A stretch of 26,724 nt of DNA from an uncultured Oscillospiraceae bacterium (GCA_934567355.1 CAKTJC010000036.1:1-26724), one strand, 5' to 3'; positions 15,840 to 24,428 are shown, counted from the first letter of the stretch. Translations and numbers: made by a program. Notes: generated by a model from the letters alone, not told the origin.

Positions 15840-16169
15840 TCAGAGTCCGTAATGAATAACCCATTTGTCATTGTCCAATGCCTTTTTTAACAGTTCCTTT
15901 AATTCGGATAGTTCAGAATTATCAGCAATGGCATCAATAAATGCTTTCAGGGAACTGGGCGGAATAAGCGTGATTCCGCAATAGGAAAGCCCCTTGCCCT
16001 CGACAGAAAGCGTGTGCCAATAGAAGTCAATGGATGAAAGCCTTTCAACAATCCCTTCCAAATGGGCATCATCAACGGAAATACAGGCATATTTCCATGG
16101 TTCGTACTTGTCATATCTTTTGCCGGGCTGAGGGACGCCCATCATGATTCCAAACTCATGTTTTGCCAT
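15840..16169 (-). CDS. Conserved-looking small protein of unknown function
   Basis: The 109-residue protein (MAKHEFGIMMGVPQPGKRYD...) has no domain I can name. It is soluble and mixed alpha/beta, with a DFYWHTL segment, a GITLIPPSSLKAFID segment and a Leu/Lys-rich helix near the end (SELKELLKKAL). No signal peptide or membrane segment is seen. ATG 16169 is chosen over GTG 16211 because AAAGGG/GTGAGG lies upstream and the compact MAKHEFGIM start looks natural. It lies 48 nt downstream of the VanW gene and may be expressed with it. Confidence 0.7.
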   Translation of the reverse strand: MAKHEFGIMMGVPQPGKRYDKYEPWKYACISVDDAHLEGIVERLSSIDFYWHTLSVEGKGLSYCGITLIPPSSLKAFIDAIADNSELSELKELLKKALDNDKWVIHYGL

Positions 16170-16217
16170 ATACCTCACGATCCCTTTATAAAATACATCA
16201 CGAGACAGCACTTTTTC

Positions 16218-17789
16218 TTAAGGAGCATCCGTGGCACTTTCGGCGTACCCGGGATTGCACCATACTTCTTCCAGATAAATGGAGGTGTGATCAAGCTCTC
16301 TGTAGATCTGTTCGCCCGTCTCCCGGTCGTACCGGCAGCGGTAGGCTGCGGCATAGGAGGGGTGGTCATCCACCCGATATTCCATCTTTACATAGTAATC
16401 CCGCCGCTCTACTCCCATGATTTTGATTTTAACGAATCCGTCCGATGCCTCGGCAAGGATCTTGACCGGAGTCTCATAGTCGTTGCGAAGCTTCAGGTCT
16501 GTGGTGCCCCAGTTCACGGTGGCATCCAAGCCCAAAGGAATGTACTTTGCAGGAAAACCGTGATTCTTTCGCTCTGTCACTTTCAGTTCTGCAAAAAGAG
16601 CACTGAGGTATAGGGAAGAGGACACCTGACAGATTCCACCGCCTACTTCATCTATCAGCTCTGTTCCGGAATAAGCAGGGGCGGGGAGATAGCCGGCCTC
16701 CCGGGTTCGTTTGCCTAATGTTTCGTTGTAAGACAGCGTCTGCCCCGGCTGCAAAATGATCCCGTTCAGCTTTTCACAGGCCAGGCGGAGGTTTTCGTTG
16801 CGATTTTCATTATCATCGGAATATTCTGTTTTGCAGTATCCCAGAATGTCCTGAAACCATGCTTCCTCCTCGCTGGCGGGCGGAATAAATTCCATGGAGA
16901 TTCGCACCGGCTCGCCGGCTTTTGCAGAGTCCAGCATGACGCCGGCCTTTTCTTCATCAAAGCCATAGCCGTTTCTTCCGGGAATGATTTCCAGAGTTTT
17001 GGGGTCAACCCTGGGGTTCTGAGCAGGAACGGTAACCTGCGCATAGACCTGCTCCAAATCCAAGGGGATTGGACTGCGTTCTTCGCCCGGAGCATCCAGT
17101 TCTACCCGGAAGGTTTTGCTTTCGTAGGCATTCATTACCTTTTCACACGCGTTCTGCAAATCGACCAGACGTCCGGCAGAGCCGCGGTTAAGCACCAGTG
17201 TTTGGCAGGTTCCTGTTTCCTCGTCCAAATCAGGAGCATTGCCCTCCAGCCAATAGCCGGAAGGAACATATACGCCGCCAAGTTTGTTATAAATTTCTTC
17301 CAGCGCTTGCTGGATCGCTGTGCGGTTCAGTGAGAGTGCCAGGGAAATAGAGGCGTTGCTTCCGCTTAATGCGGTCTGCACAGCGGCTTCTATATCCAGA
17401 TGTGCCATGGCCTGCTCAGAGGTTAGCGTGAATGTCTGCGAATCCACCGAGACGGTCATTCGTTCCGCTTGGTATATATCCTTTATCCCTGCACGGACGG
17501 CTTCGGCTGCCTCCTGTGCAGTCATGCCGCCCACAGGAATTCCTTCAATTGTCACGCCTGCTGGGATCTTGACCTCCGGCGCTGCGGTTGGAGCAGGAGT
17601 TGGTTCAGTTGGCTGCAGCTGCGGTGTTGTGTGCGCTTCTTGCGTGGTGCCCGGAATCAGCAGCAGTGCCATCGCGGCAACCAGCAGAATGGTAATCAGA
17701 ATGCACCCTGCTGTTATCAGCCGCCGCTGAGCGGCAGCTTTATTTTTTCTGGGGCAGACGGTCTGCTCACTTTCAATTTGCCTGGGGAT
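16218..17789 (-). CDS. VanW family membrane-anchored protein; apparent non-canonical start
   Basis: The protein has a PG_binding_4-like region (about 75-290) and a VanW domain (about 330-450: AGYLPAPAYSG, GGGICQVSSSLYL, GLDATVNWGTTDLKL). VanW proteins are linked to the cell envelope and peptidoglycan; their exact reaction is unknown. The first in-frame ATG (17672) would cut through the membrane helix. Reading upstream gives basic RKNKAAAQRR and a full helix (about 24-47), then a Pro/Thr linker. AAGGAGG (17804-17798) is ideally placed 8 nt before codon ATC (17789-17787), with ATT at 17795; there is no ATG, GTG or TTG between the upstream stop and 17672. I therefore take ATC 17789 (523 residues). 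Genuine ATC/ATT initiation, a start-codon mutation or a sequence error are all possible. Confidence 0.85.
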   Translation of the reverse strand: MPRQIESEQTVCPRKNKAAAQRRLITAGCILITILLVAAMALLLIPGTTQEAHTTPQLQPTEPTPAPTAAPEVKIPAGVTIEGIPVGGMTAQEAAEAVRAGIKDIYQAERMTVSVDSQTFTLTSEQAMAHLDIEAAVQTALSGSNASISLALSLNRTAIQQALEEIYNKLGGVYVPSGYWLEGNAPDLDEETGTCQTLVLNRGSAGRLVDLQNACEKVMNAYESKTFRVELDAPGEERSPIPLDLEQVYAQVTVPAQNPRVDPKTLEIIPGRNGYGFDEEKAGVMLDSAKAGEPVRISMEFIPPASEEEAWFQDILGYCKTEYSDDNENRNENLRLACEKLNGIILQPGQTLSYNETLGKRTREAGYLPAPAYSGTELIDEVGGGICQVSSSLYLSALFAELKVTERKNHGFPAKYIPLGLDATVNWGTTDLKLRNDYETPVKILAEASDGFVKIKIMGVERRDYYVKMEYRVDDHPSYAAAYRCRYDRETGEQIYRELDHTSIYLEEVWCNPGYAESATDAP

Positions 17790-17797
17790 AGTAATCT

Positions 17798-17804
17798 CCT
17801 CCTT
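17798..17804 (-). promoter_or_regulatory. Ribosome binding site of the VanW gene
   Basis: AAGGAGG on the minus strand lies 8 nt upstream of in-frame ATC (17789) and 2 nt upstream of in-frame ATT (17795). Its position supports a start there rather than at ATG 17672, 125 nt further on. Confidence 0.7.
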
Positions 17805-17825
17805 ATGGGGTCAGGGAATCGTTTT

Positions 17826-17858
17826 GAAGAAAGGCTGCCGCACAAAAGTGCAGCAGCC
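17826..17858 (-). terminator. Terminator-like hairpin after the U32 peptidase gene
   Basis: An 11-bp stem with one G-U pair (GGCTGCTGCAC/GTGCGGCAGCC, loop TTTT) lies 4 nt past the U32 stop codon. The following T-tract is short (TTTCTTC), so read-through into the VanW gene is plausible. Confidence 0.65.
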
Positions 17859-17862
17859 AGCT

Positions 17863-19080
17863 TTATTTTGCGGACAGATCCACCGCTCTGCGTAAAATGG
17901 AGGCTGCGGGAACCGGAGCGGGAAGTTGCATGAAAAATTTCATTTGAGGCGTTTTTGGTTCCGGAAGCGGAAGTCCATCCGAATCCAACATGCCATCGGC
18001 CTGAAATGCAACTGGGCGCAGATCAGGTCCAACGACTTCCAATGCATCTCCCTGGCGGAACTTGTTGCGCAGGCTGCAAACGGCGCGCCCCTGAGCATCG
18101 CAGGATTCTACGATGGCGCAGACTTGCCACTGCCGGATATAACGGGAATTCTCGGTATACTGCCCGGGTGCGCCGAAATAGAAGCCGGTGGAGTATATAC
18201 GGTGAGAGACGTGTTCCACCTCGTCCCGCCAGATTGGGTCAATGGGTTTGCCTGCAAAAACATCATCAATGCAGTGCCGGTAAGCGCCTGCAACAGTGGC
18301 GGCGTAATAGGCGGATTTCGCACGCCCTTCGATTTTAATGCAGTCGATCCCGGCATCCATCAGCTCCTTCAGGTGGTCAATGGTGCACATGTCGCGGGAA
18401 TTGAGAATATAGGTGCCTTTTTCGTCTTCGAATACAGGAAAGTACTCGCCGGGGCGCTTTTCTTCCATCAGAGCATACTGATAGCGGCAGGGCTGTGCAC
18501 AGGCTCCCCGGTTGGAATCCCGGCCGGTCATGTAATTACTCAGCAGGCATCTGCCGGAATAGCTGACGCACATCGCACCGTGACCGAAGGTTTCAATTTC
18601 CAGATCAGGGGAGACTCGCTGCCGAATTTCGGCAATTTCGCCGAGACTCAGCTCTCTTGCCAGGACGACACGCTGTGCACCCAAATCGTGCCACGCCTGC
18701 GCACAGGCGTAGTTTGCAACCGACTGCTGGGTGGAAATATGCCGCTGGCAGTGAGGGGCATATTTCCCTGCCATCGTAAACGCGCCCAAATCTGCCAGAA
18801 TCAGGGCATCCACACCGGCACTGTCCAGCTGCTCTAAGTAGGGAGGAAGCTGCATGGCTTCCTCGTTTCGCGGCATGGTATTGACTGTAACATGAACCTT
18901 CACATGATTTGCGTGGGCAAATGCCACTGCTTTGGGCAGCTCCTCCGGGGAAAAATTCCCCGCAAAGGAGCGCATTCCAAAGCTTGTTCCGGCCAGATAA
19001 ACCGCATCGGCGCCGTATTTTACGGACATTTTCAGCTGCTCGGCATCTCCAGCAGGGCACAAAAGCTCCATTTTTTTCAT
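17863..19080 (-). CDS. U32 family peptidase-like protein, probable tRNA/rRNA hydroxylation protein (TrhP/RlhA type)
   Basis: The 405-residue protein begins MKKMELLCPAGD and carries the U32 signature ETFGHGAMCVSYSGRCLLSN plus GACAQPCR. These conserved cysteines in TrhP/RlhA relatives are thought to hold an Fe-S cluster. Characterised members (RlhA on 23S rRNA; TrhP/YrrN-YrrO on tRNA U34) act in prephenate-dependent RNA hydroxylation rather than proteolysis. In Bacillus, the yrrN/yrrO genes lie near yrrL (mltG), and here mltG ends one nucleotide upstream, which favours TrhP. The start is ATG 19080; no strong RBS is visible, so it is probably coupled to mltG. ATG 19071 is an alternative. Confidence 0.9.
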   Translation of the reverse strand: MKKMELLCPAGDAEQLKMSVKYGADAVYLAGTSFGMRSFAGNFSPEELPKAVAFAHANHVKVHVTVNTMPRNEEAMQLPPYLEQLDSAGVDALILADLGAFTMAGKYAPHCQRHISTQQSVANYACAQAWHDLGAQRVVLARELSLGEIAEIRQRVSPDLEIETFGHGAMCVSYSGRCLLSNYMTGRDSNRGACAQPCRYQYALMEEKRPGEYFPVFEDEKGTYILNSRDMCTIDHLKELMDAGIDCIKIEGRAKSAYYAATVAGAYRHCIDDVFAGKPIDPIWRDEVEHVSHRIYSTGFYFGAPGQYTENSRYIRQWQVCAIVESCDAQGRAVCSLRNKFRQGDALEVVGPDLRPVAFQADGMLDSDGLPLPEPKTPQMKFFMQLPAPVPAASILRRAVDLSAK

Positions 19081-19081
19081 A

Positions 19082-20755
19082 CTACACACCCAGCCTCGCG
19101 CGATTTGCCTCATGCTCCTCCTGTGTGGTGGAGAACACATGCGAGCCTGCCGTGGGATCGAGCACATAGTAATAGTAGTTGGTATCCGCAGGCTCCAGAG
19201 CCGCCCGCAGACTGTTCAGGCCGGGGTTGGAGATCGGCCCGGGAGTCAGTCCGATGTTGGTGTAAGTGTTGTAGGGACTGTCGACCCGCAGATCCTCAGC
19301 GGTCAGATCGGTCTTGCCGTTGAGCGCGTAGATAATGGTAGCGTCGATGTTCAAATAGGCGGGATTTCCATGCCAATAGAACAGACGGTTGTAGATAACC
19401 GATGCAATGGTGTAGCCTTCCTCGGCGCTGGAGGTTTCCTTTTCGATCATGGAGGCAACATTTACCACATCCCGAACGGTGAACAGGTGACTGTCGATAT
19501 AATCCTGTGTCTTTCCGTCCCGGCGCATCAGGTCGGTCAGGTGGGCATTTAGAGTCTGAATCCTGCCGCGCATGTCCTCGTCAAAGCGGGTATCGAAGTT
19601 GCTCAGCATTTTGTTGAGGATGCTTCTGGGGGAATCATTCTGATAGAATTCATAAGTGTCCGGGAACAGGAAGCCCTCCAGGCAGTAGCGGTCGCCTCTG
19701 GCCACACCGTCCAGGAACCAGTAGTCGTTCAGCTCTCCGGATGCAGCGTAAGACTCAATATCCTGCACGGTGCAAACCTTGTTTTCCTCCAGCAGTGCAA
19801 AAATCTGCCGACAGCTGTAGCCCTCGGGGATCATTACCTTTACAACATCCCTGGAAGAGGAAGGAGACATCATTTTGACCAGAGCGTGATAGTCATACTT
19901 CGTATTCAGATCCCAGATGCCGGGCTTGATGTCGCCGTCATCCACCGCAAATTTGGCGTAGAGCTTAAACAGACCGGGGTATTGGATCAGCTCGTTTACC
20001 TGAAGCTTCCGGGTAATGTCGTCAATGGTGTCGTTTTCGTAGACGGTGATGGTAACCGTCCTGTCCTCCCGCCCGAAGGCGAGAATTTCAGAGGCGCACA
20101 CCCACGCCAGCCGCCCCAGCGTCACGCTGATCAGCAGAACCAGGCAAGCCCATACGCAGGTTGCGATAATGTTGGGAATTCCCAGCAGGCCTTCACCCTT
20201 CCTGCGGCGCGGACGCCCCTTTTTCACGGCGCGCGTTCGATTCCGCGGCTGGGGGGCAGGCGTGGGTTCCTCCGGCGCTGCGTCATATTGCTGCGGCTCG
20301 ATGGGCGGAACGATGCCGCCGCCATCGTATGAAACAGGCGGCTCTTCTCCCCGACCCTCTGCACTGCCGTAAGGTTCCTGCATAGGCTCACCGTTTTCCG
20401 TATCAGGTGCAGCTTCCTCCGGCGCCACCGGCCCCCGTGCGGCAAATCTGCCATGGTAGGCAGTGGGTGCCGCTTCCTCTGCGTCATCCGGTCCAGAGTA
20501 GGCTTCAACCTCCTGCGGCTGCTCGTCCGTACTATAGACAGGGGGAGCAGTCTCGGTGTCGGCGGGCAGGGGCTCCATGGGAGTCAAGGAATCTTCGGAC
20601 GCGGCAGGAATGGCCTCCATTGGCACCAGCTGCACAGACTCCTGCTCATCGGCAGGCGTTTCCATCGGAGGAAGCTCCATCTCTTCGCGCGGAGCGGGGG
20701 CATTTTCGGCAGACTCCAGGAGATGTTCCTGCTCCGAATTGGGATCAAAATTCAT
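19082..20755 (-). CDS. mltG: Endolytic transglycosylase MltG with long acidic N-terminal tail
   Basis: The 557-residue protein cuts nascent peptidoglycan glycan strands at the membrane. After a cytoplasmic tail it has one membrane helix (about 198-222), preceded by a basic stretch (VKKGRPRRRKGEG), then the YceG/MltG domain. Visible motifs are VYENDTIDDITRKLQ, LEGFLFPDTYEF, ASMIEKETS (catalytic Glu region 438-441), DATIIYAL and TPGPISNPG. Residues 1-185 are rich in Glu, Pro and Ala and likely disordered; they make the protein about 200 residues longer than most homologues. ATG 20755 follows GGAGG at 7 nt. The DJ-1-like gene lies 13 nt upstream, so the two are probably in one operon. Confidence 0.95.
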   Translation of the reverse strand: MNFDPNSEQEHLLESAENAPAPREEMELPPMETPADEQESVQLVPMEAIPAASEDSLTPMEPLPADTETAPPVYSTDEQPQEVEAYSGPDDAEEAAPTAYHGRFAARGPVAPEEAAPDTENGEPMQEPYGSAEGRGEEPPVSYDGGGIVPPIEPQQYDAAPEEPTPAPQPRNRTRAVKKGRPRRRKGEGLLGIPNIIATCVWACLVLLISVTLGRLAWVCASEILAFGREDRTVTITVYENDTIDDITRKLQVNELIQYPGLFKLYAKFAVDDGDIKPGIWDLNTKYDYHALVKMMSPSSSRDVVKVMIPEGYSCRQIFALLEENKVCTVQDIESYAASGELNDYWFLDGVARGDRYCLEGFLFPDTYEFYQNDSPRSILNKMLSNFDTRFDEDMRGRIQTLNAHLTDLMRRDGKTQDYIDSHLFTVRDVVNVASMIEKETSSAEEGYTIASVIYNRLFYWHGNPAYLNIDATIIYALNGKTDLTAEDLRVDSPYNTYTNIGLTPGPISNPGLNSLRAALEPADTNYYYYVLDPTAGSHVFSTTQEEHEANRARLGV

Positions 20756-20768
20756 TGGGATTCCTCCA

Positions 20769-21311
20769 TTATCGAATAACGATTTGTTCTTTTACCTTTT
20801 CGGCGGCTTCCTTTCCAACCAAAGCCTCTGCCAAAGCCAGACCAAAGGGAATTGCGCACCCGGCGGAGGTGCCGGTGATCAACATGCCGTCTGCAACCAC
20901 AGCCGCGTCCTTCTCCATTTTGGCATTGCCCATGTGGATTTCCTGCCCCGGATAGCATGTTGCATGCCGCCCATCGGTGATTCCAAGGTCAGCAAGCACC
21001 GTCGGCCCGGCGCAAATCGCGGCCACATATTTTCCGTTATCCCATCCGAATTTCAGCGCCTCCAGCGCAGCCGGACAGGCACGCAGACTGGCGACACCAC
21101 CCATTCCACCGGGAATAACGATCATGTCCATCTCGGTTAAATCCATTTCCTCCGGTGTGATGTCAGCTACCACCGGAATTTTATGACTCCCGCATACAGT
21201 CTTTCCGTCGATGCCCACCGTCAGGACTTTCACACCGGCTCTGCGCAGAATATCCAGGGGGGCAACGGCTTCGGTTTCTTCAAATCCTGTACCTAGCAGC
21301 ATGTATACCAT
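20769..21311 (-). CDS. DJ-1/PfpI family protein
   Basis: The 180-residue protein has the DJ-1/ThiJ fold. The nucleophile-elbow cysteine is C100 in AAICAGPTVLADLG, and the partner Glu lies in GFEETEAVAPLDILRRAG near the N-terminus. The family includes deglycase/glyoxalase-like enzymes and redox-sensing proteins; the sequence is closest in style to the DJ-1/YajL subgroup. ATG 21311 follows GGAGG at 9 nt. It is the first gene of the minus-strand unit leading to mltG. The 263-nt gap to the divergent helicase holds the helicase promoter; I see no convincing promoter for this gene. Confidence 0.93.
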   Translation of the reverse strand: MVYMLLGTGFEETEAVAPLDILRRAGVKVLTVGIDGKTVCGSHKIPVVADITPEEMDLTEMDMIVIPGGMGGVASLRACPAALEALKFGWDNGKYVAAICAGPTVLADLGITDGRHATCYPGQEIHMGNAKMEKDAAVVADGMLITGTSAGCAIPFGLALAEALVGKEAAEKVKEQIVIR

Positions 21312-21505
21312 ATATTCATTCCTCCGTAAATCAAATCCATTCCCGTTATGTTATATTGTTCCATCGCAAACGGGAAATATGACGTTACCTCAAACGATTG
21401 CATCTTAATATACCATATTTTTCCCCGTTTGTCCACTGTAAGCCATGTTCTAAAAATTAAGATTCTACAAATTTTCTGCTTTATTTGAAAATCTGCAATG
21501 AAAGG

Positions 21506-21534
21506 TTGCAAAAACAGCGTAAAAATGATAGAAT
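21506..21534 (+). promoter_or_regulatory. Promoter of the DEAD-box helicase gene
   Basis: TTGCAA (21506-21511), a 17-nt spacer ending TGA, and TAGAAT (21529-21534), about 40 nt upstream of the start codon. Confidence 0.7.
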
Positions 21535-21574
21535 CATCTTTACGAAACCAGATTACGATTTAAGGAATGCAGAT

Positions 21575-22765
21575 ATGGAAGAAAAAAACATTACATTTGA
21601 TGACCTCGGCCTATCCGAGGCGATGCTGAAGGCTTTGGAGCAAAAGGGCTATGGTTATCCTACTACGATTCAGGCGGAGGCAATTCCTCCCTTCCTTCAG
21701 TGGAAGGACGTGATTGCGAAAGCGCCCACCGGAACCGGAAAAACCTTTGCCTTCGGAATCCCGATGATCGAGCATATCGATGCGGCAAGCCCGGAGGTTC
21801 AGGGACTTATTCTCGCCCCAACCCGTGAGCTTGCGATTCAGATCGGTGACGAGCTGCGCGGTCTGCTCACATTCTTTACCGGCATCCGGGTTGCAGTTCT
21901 TTATGGCGGTGCGGGGATAGGAAGCCAGATTCGTCAGATGGAGAAGAAGCCCCAGATCGTAGTTGCCACACCCGGGCGCTTGATGGATCATTACAACCGA
22001 AAAACCATCCGGCTTGATAAAATTCAAACAGTCGTCTTGGATGAGGCGGATCGCATGCTGGATATGGGTTTCTTCAAGGACGTGACCCGTATCATCGAGA
22101 AAATCAAAAACCGCAAGAATCTCGGCTTGTTTTCCGCGACGATCTCTCAGGAGGTCATGACCGTTTCCTGGATGTATCAGCGCGACGAGGTGGAGATCAC
22201 CGTGGAGCCAAAGCAGGAGGATCGGCCGGATATTGATCAGTTTAGCCTGACCTGCACGCCGCTTGAAAAGGCGGAAACGTCGCTTCGCCTGCTTAAGAGC
22301 CAGGGCTATGAGCGCGTGATGATCTTCTGCAACACCAAGCATATGTGCCAGCGCCTGTGTGACGAGTATCAGCGTGCCGGGTTGGACTGCGACTGCCTGC
22401 ACGGGGATATTCGCCAAACCCAGCGGGAAAAGACCATGCAGAAGTTCCGCACAGGAAAGCTTCCTGTACTGATTGCCACAGACGTTGCCTCGCGCGGCAT
22501 TGATGTGGATGATGTGGAATGCGTGCTCAACTATGATATTCCTGAGGAGAATGAGTACTATGTTCACCGCATCGGGCGCACCGGGCGGGCAAAACGCAAG
22601 GGAATCGCGTGGAGCATTGTCAGTAATTTCCCTGAAAAAGCCAAGCTGGATGAAATTGCAAAATTCTCCAACTACCAGATCAAGCCGATGATCCTGAATG
22701 CTGACGGCACACTCAGCGAGGAAGAAATCAAAGCTCCTGCTGCTCCCAAGAGGCGCTTCAGATGA
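21575..22765 (+). CDS. DEAD-box ATP-dependent RNA helicase
   Basis: The 396-residue protein unwinds RNA duplexes with ATP. All core motifs are visible in order: Q motif (ITFDDLGLSEAML...TTIQAEAIP), motif I PTGTGKT, Ia PTRELA, TPGR, II DEAD (VVLDEADRMLDMGF), III SAT, then the second RecA domain with FCNTKH, ATDVASRGIDV and HRIGRTGR. The C-terminus is short and ends in basic PKRRFR, without a long RNA-binding extension, which resembles compact RhlE/CshB-like helicases. ATG 21575 is preferred over the upstream in-frame ATG (21499) and any earlier start because AAGGAA lies 7 nt before it and the family start follows. It overlaps the DprA-like gene by 4 nt. Confidence 0.96.
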   Translation: MEEKNITFDDLGLSEAMLKALEQKGYGYPTTIQAEAIPPFLQWKDVIAKAPTGTGKTFAFGIPMIEHIDAASPEVQGLILAPTRELAIQIGDELRGLLTFFTGIRVAVLYGGAGIGSQIRQMEKKPQIVVATPGRLMDHYNRKTIRLDKIQTVVLDEADRMLDMGFFKDVTRIIEKIKNRKNLGLFSATISQEVMTVSWMYQRDEVEITVEPKQEDRPDIDQFSLTCTPLEKAETSLRLLKSQGYERVMIFCNTKHMCQRLCDEYQRAGLDCDCLHGDIRQTQREKTMQKFRTGKLPVLIATDVASRGIDVDDVECVLNYDIPEENEYYVHRIGRTGRAKRKGIAWSIVSNFPEKAKLDEIAKFSNYQIKPMILNADGTLSEEEIKAPAAPKRRFR

Positions 22766-23655
22766 ATGCACGCGAGTGCGGTTATCTGCTTCTTTCCAGT
22801 AAGCTGGGGGATCCCGACCGGAGACCGCTCAGCACGCCTCAGCTTCGGCTTCTTGCCCAGAAGGCACCCTATCTTTCAGACGGCTGCATGGACGCCGACC
22901 TAACGGCAGAGCATCTGATTGCGGCAGGCGTGGACAAGGGACTTGCACTGCGAACGATCAATCTTTTAAGTGATGAGCTCCAATTGAAGGCATACCTGCG
23001 GAGAGCGAAGCGTCTCGGCCTGTGTGCCATCACCCGTGCCAGCGAAGTTTATCCGCCGCTACTGCGTACACGGTTGGGGCAGGAGGCGCCGGGTTGCCTG
23101 TGGGCAAAGGGAAATCTCGATATTCTGAGTATGCCCACCGTCTCTCTGGTGGGCAGCAGGGATTTAAGAGATAAAAACCGGAAATTTGCACAGCAGGTTG
23201 GCATTCTGGCAGCGCAGCAGGGGTATGCGCTTGTCTCCGGCAACGCCCGCGGGGCAGACAGCGCCGCGCAGACCGCCTGCCTGGAAGCTGGCGGTTATGT
23301 GATCAGTGTGATTGCGGATTCTCTGGAAGAGCATTGCCCGGGCGGACGGGTACTTCTGCTCAGTGAGGATGATTTTGACGAGCCCTTTACCGCCCAGCGT
23401 GCGCTGCACCGCAACCGCGTCATTCATGCGCTGGGCGATGCTGTTTTTGTGGCGCAATGCACCTTGTCCAAGGGCGGAACATGGGACGGAAGTGTCCAGA
23501 ATCTGCGCCGCCATTGGAGTGATCTCTACTGTTTTAGGGACGGAAGCCCTGCAAGTGTGGAGCTGGAGCAGATGGGCGCTTGCCTGATTGAAGCAGAAGA
23601 GCTGAATGATTTTAAGAGCCTTCCGCACAGCCCTGCGGGGCTTGGAATGTTATAA
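22762..23655 (+). CDS. Divergent DprA/Smf-like DNA-processing protein
   Basis: The 297-residue protein has an N-terminal helical region (about 1-95) and a Rossmann-like DprA domain. The DprA pattern is visible: YPPLLRTRL, VSLVGSRDLRDKN, LVSGNARGADSAAQTACLEAGG, and HRNRVIHALGDAVFVAQ. DprA binds ssDNA and loads RecA during transformation. Differences from standard DprA are clear: the usual SGLARGID is SGNARGAD, the usual YP-containing loop is missing, and the usual SGSLxTA motif is replaced by SKGGTWDGSVQNLRR. The C-terminal winged helix is absent. It starts with ATGA overlap on the helicase gene and ends at a terminator. It may be a paralogue with another DNA-handling role. Confidence 0.82.
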   Translation: MNARECGYLLLSSKLGDPDRRPLSTPQLRLLAQKAPYLSDGCMDADLTAEHLIAAGVDKGLALRTINLLSDELQLKAYLRRAKRLGLCAITRASEVYPPLLRTRLGQEAPGCLWAKGNLDILSMPTVSLVGSRDLRDKNRKFAQQVGILAAQQGYALVSGNARGADSAAQTACLEAGGYVISVIADSLEEHCPGGRVLLLSEDDFDEPFTAQRALHRNRVIHALGDAVFVAQCTLSKGGTWDGSVQNLRRHWSDLYCFRDGSPASVELEQMGACLIEAEELNDFKSLPHSPAGLGML

Positions 23656-23658
23656 AAC

Positions 23659-23703
23659 AGGCGTATCCGAAGGTGGCTGCAAGCCCAACGATCGGATACG
23701 CCT
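23659..23703. terminator. Bidirectional terminator between the DprA-like and HAD genes
   Basis: A perfect 12-bp stem (AGGCGTATCCGA 23659-23670 with TCGGATACGCCT 23692-23703) is flanked by T-rich sequence on both strands (TTGTTCTT to the right, TGTTTTATA on the reverse strand). It serves the two convergent genes. Confidence 0.88.
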
Positions 23704-23730
23704 TGTTCTTATTGAAAGCAGCACAGATGT

Positions 23731-24375
23731 TTAATGAACGGAACCAACAATTGTAAGCAGCATTTCGGGACTGTCGGCAATTGCAATTGCCCCTGCTTGC
23801 AGGATGTCTTCCACCTTGCCATACCCCCAGGATACTCCGATCGTCTTGATTCCGTGAGCGGAAGCACCAACAACGTCGTAGGCGGTATCTCCGACCATTA
23901 CAGCTTTGCTACCGGAATGGCTTTTTTCCAGAAGATACGCTATGACATCGCTTTTGCTCACTCTGGAGTGATCGAAGCTCGCGCCGCAGATGCAGCTGAA
24001 ATACTTTGCAAGATCAAAGTGCTCCAATACTTCAATCGCCGTCTCTTCCGGCTTGGAGGTTGCGATATACAGCTGATGCCCCTGGCGTTTCAGAGTATCC
24101 AACATGGTGGCGATACCTGGGTATGGATGGTTTTCGAATTTTCCAATGGTCAGGTATCTGCTGCGAAATATCCTAATTGCTTCATCTGCCCGCTCGGCGG
24201 AAATGCCATGCCGGATGAATGAATCCCCCAGTGGAGGGCCGACAAAGGTGCGCAGCTCGGCCTGAGATGGAACGGGCAGGTCGAAACGCTCAAATGTCAT
24301 TTTCACGCAGTTGATAATTCCTTCGCCGGAGTCGGTAAGGGTTCCATCCAAATCAAAAAGAATCGTTTTAACCAC
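23731..24375 (-). CDS. HAD-superfamily phosphatase, phosphoglycolate phosphatase-like
   Basis: The 214-residue protein has HAD motif I FDLDGTLTDS (nucleophile D8, acid D10), motif II IATSK, a Lys in SRVSKSDV for motif III, and motif IV VGDTAYDVVGA. The helical cap after motif I (FERFDLPVPSQAEL... VGPPLGDSF) is typical of phosphoglycolate phosphatase-like (Gph/PgmB, subfamily IA) enzymes. The actual substrate cannot be fixed; pyrophosphatase or nucleotidase roles are possible. The start is GTG 24375, with AAAGGAG 6 nt upstream. It has its own promoter, which begins just after the ZIP gene's stop codon. Confidence 0.92.
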   Translation of the reverse strand: MVKTILFDLDGTLTDSGEGIINCVKMTFERFDLPVPSQAELRTFVGPPLGDSFIRHGISAERADEAIRIFRSRYLTIGKFENHPYPGIATMLDTLKRQGHQLYIATSKPEETAIEVLEHFDLAKYFSCICGASFDHSRVSKSDVIAYLLEKSHSGSKAVMVGDTAYDVVGASAHGIKTIGVSWGYGKVEDILQAGAIAIADSPEMLLTIVGSVH

Positions 24376-24396
24376 AGTGTGCTCCTTTTTCTTTTT

Positions 24397-24425
24397 ATCA
24401 TACCATATTGCAGCCGTATTTGCAA
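24397..24425 (-). promoter_or_regulatory. Promoter of the HAD phosphatase gene
   Basis: On the minus strand, TTGCAA (24425-24420), a 17-nt spacer ending TGG, and TATGAT (24402-24397). Confidence 0.7.
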
Positions 24426-24428
24426 TCG

